Below, piece by piece: positions 62,592 to 64,000 of a DNA stretch of 64,000 bases. The stretch comes from Nemopilema nomurai (Eukaryota > Cnidaria > Scyphozoa > Rhizostomeae > Rhizostomatidae), in NCBI GenBank assembly GCA_003864495.1, contig ML133440.1, positions 172,665 through 236,664 of the forward strand, written 5' to 3'. Under the pieces are notes generated by a model. That model was not told where the DNA came from. It did not search any database and saw only the letters and a program-made list of their open reading frames with translations. The translations under genes and the position numbers were made by a program. Position 1 is the first letter of the stretch. Each line of letters begins with the position of its first letter.

Positions 62592-62917
62592 CTGTACTTA
62601 TGATTATAGCCAAAGCCTTACATAGACAGAAAAAGTCCCAGTATAACATTATGAAGAATCCTCCCAGCATTTGCACTTATAAGCCAATATGAAGATTTTT
62701 ATGGCATCAATGCTTAACGGCAGCTTTTCATTTCAGACTATCGAGTTAATGATTCAGACGAAAGTGAAAGCTTCTTGCAAGATAGAGAATCAGAGAATTG
62801 AAAGCAAAGGATTCGACGAAAACTCCTTCCGAGGCAGACACATTGGTTAAAGTACTAACTGTGTGTTTTTTCTTTTCGTTAGTTCTAGCTTCGTTATTAA
62901 CGAAAATATATCTTTGA
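53997..62917 (+). CDS. G7: MATE/SLC47-type transporter, type A, all 16 exons present but five one-base deletions
   Basis: Exons: 53997-54015, 56927-57360, 57615-57656, 58004-58048, 58337-58434, 58729-58826, 58966-59078, 59410-59477, 59800-59908, 60373-60448, 60726-60795, 61663-61795, 61915-61952, 62159-62215, 62436-62508, 62737-62917. Compared with G5, G4 and G6, single bases are missing in exon 2 (near 57191 and 57316), exon 3 (near 57646), exon 7 (near 59016) and exon 16 (near 62799, giving an immediate TGA). Splice sites are all kept, and no substitution creates a stop. Introns show many similar small deletions. As written it is a pseudogene; the pattern suggests sequence error in a working gene. 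TM7 reads MEWVLIQ, as in the other type A copies. Confidence 0.8.
54297..55290 (-). mobile_element. Degenerate LINE, third copy, in G7 intron 1
   Basis: Same element as 34750-35740, with the shared frameshift. It also carries extra small differences: a run of C at 55079-55088 and a changed codon that ends the upper open stretch near 54816. It lies antisense in intron 1, as in G5. Confidence 0.85.
62555..62590. repeat. TA microsatellite in intron 15 of G7
   Basis: A long pure TA run; the adjoining 40 bases found in the sister introns are missing, so the array has expanded with local loss. Confidence 0.9.
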
Positions 62918-63940
62918 TTAGGAGCTAGTTAGCTTTCTCATGAAACATGTCTTCATTCATGATCTCTGAAATGATCTTTAATACAAATGGTCCTCTACTT
63001 TTTTTGCATGGCCTAAGTCAAAATTATAACTGCAAACCCAGATAAATGAGACGAATTTGTTTTGTAAAGTCCTAATCTTCTCTTTCTGAAGATAGCTTGA
63101 AATAATAACGCAACTAGTTCTAGTTTTCAATGGATTGTACATTAGCTAAGTAACTTGCTTTTGGACCAACATAAAAAGTGAACTGGCCGCTTTTGCCCCG
63201 AGTACCCAACTTCCCCGTCCTTTAACTTTCCGAGCTTTGGTGTAAGGATTCGCTTACGACAACAGTGTTCGCGAAACAAACTTGCTTTTGGTGCCTCAAG
63301 GAGTTTGCTCCGATTGCGTTGCATCCATTTTATCGTCGAGTGGAGTCAAAGCTGTAAGTTAGCTGAAACTGGCACTCGGGAAAACTTATGGCAATGGGCG
63401 TGTAGGGGTTTTATCCTTTTTTGGTTGCTGTTGTCAAGAGCGAATTGGATTAGCCAATGTGATTACATCTCTAGTCAGAATATAATGCGCATGCACAACG
63501 GCCTCGATGCGGAGGGGATGAAGAATTGAGAGGTATTTATCTGAAACCGCTAATTTGGTGGTATTGAATCATTTTCCACAATTGTCTTTTAGTGACTTGA
63601 AGGTCCAGCTTTAGCCTTTGCTAATTTCCACGATGTGATATTTACCACTATTCCGGCTGCTAGACTCAACACGCAATTTCGATCCATTTCCACCTCATCG
63701 AATTGGAGAAAGACACATGAATCTCGCAAACAGATGGGAAATATTGCTTTTCATTTCAAATTTGTTTCAAGAATCCCGCGAAAGTTTTTTAGGCATAAAT
63801 CTTTCACATCACTGTTGCGTTAGGGGTGCAATTAGTGGTTGATTATATCATTCGGATGGGTGAGTACAATGCCATTATTTTTGTTGTCTGCCAAAGACCA
63901 TGCGAATTACGGATTGGAGCGACATCAGGTCCATACAGCG
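62918..63940. other. G7 3' flank and 5' flank of the next gene
   Basis: Matches the spacers after G1 and G5 but lacks the middle 430 bases (the part equal to 4675-5110). The junction falls at about 63027. No gene other than the first exon at its end. The GGATGGGTGA block is present near 63854. Confidence 0.5.
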
Positions 63941-63959
63941 ATGGTCAGAACTGGACAAG
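63941..63959 (+). CDS. G8: MATE first coding exon (MVRTGQ), gene continues beyond the window
   Basis: Identical in sequence, phase and GTATGT donor to the first exons of G5, G6 and G7, with the same 5' flank. It shows the tandem array continues to the right. Confidence 0.65.
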
Positions 63960-64000
63960 GTATGTTTCGATACTTTACATGCAACCGGGCATGTTCCTAG

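Overview
This is animal (invertebrate) nuclear DNA. It is AT-rich, and its genes are broken into short exons with GT-AG introns (one conserved GC-AG). It also holds degenerate LINE reverse-transcriptase copies, a hairpin MITE-like element, a minisatellite and TA microsatellites. There is no sign of bacterial or organellar gene organisation. The species cannot be named; a marine invertebrate is my guess only.

The window is a tandem array, all on the + strand, of genes of one family: the MATE/SLC47 multidrug and toxin extrusion transporters, which are proton-coupled exporters of organic cations. Each full gene has 16 coding exons with the same phases. A tiny first exon holds the start codon. 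A large exon 2 carries the SQAYGAKN motif, exon 7 carries the acidic TM7 motif, exon 9 carries VRVGTFLG, and exon 16 encodes a hydrophilic tail followed by a 13th membrane helix. I assembled three apparently intact genes: G3 (12444-20615, 562 aa), G4 (23742-31994, 560 aa) and G5 (34457-43440, 552 aa).

Layout. G1 (1-4566) enters the window already in exon 5. A first exon at 6025 is followed by a single N at 7853. The 3' half of a different paralogue, G2, follows (8179-11409). G3 is a diverged intact paralogue. G4 and G5 are intact members of the young subfamily 'type A' (G1, G4, G5, G6, G7). G6 (44903-51163) stops after exon 9, where the sequence jumps into a LINE block. G7 (53997-62917) has all 16 exons but five one-base deletions. 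The first exon of an eighth gene lies at 63941. Intergenic and intron-1 DNA is copied along with the genes: 1-7840 resembles 38823-46738 and 58380-64000, while 34276-37390 resembles 53816-56927 and, in part, 51320-53815.

Main points of interest are: recent segmental duplication with chimeric junctions; a gene-conversion patch in exon 2 between G3 and G5; a substituted TM7 glutamate (E to Q) and an altered TM10 in type A; an invariant GC-AG intron; two compatible first exons upstream of G5; conserved upstream ATGs whose frame relative to the start differs by one base between copies; and clustered one-base deletions in G7 that look more like sequence error than decay. Coordinates and reading frames were worked out by hand. 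No alignment or database search was possible.
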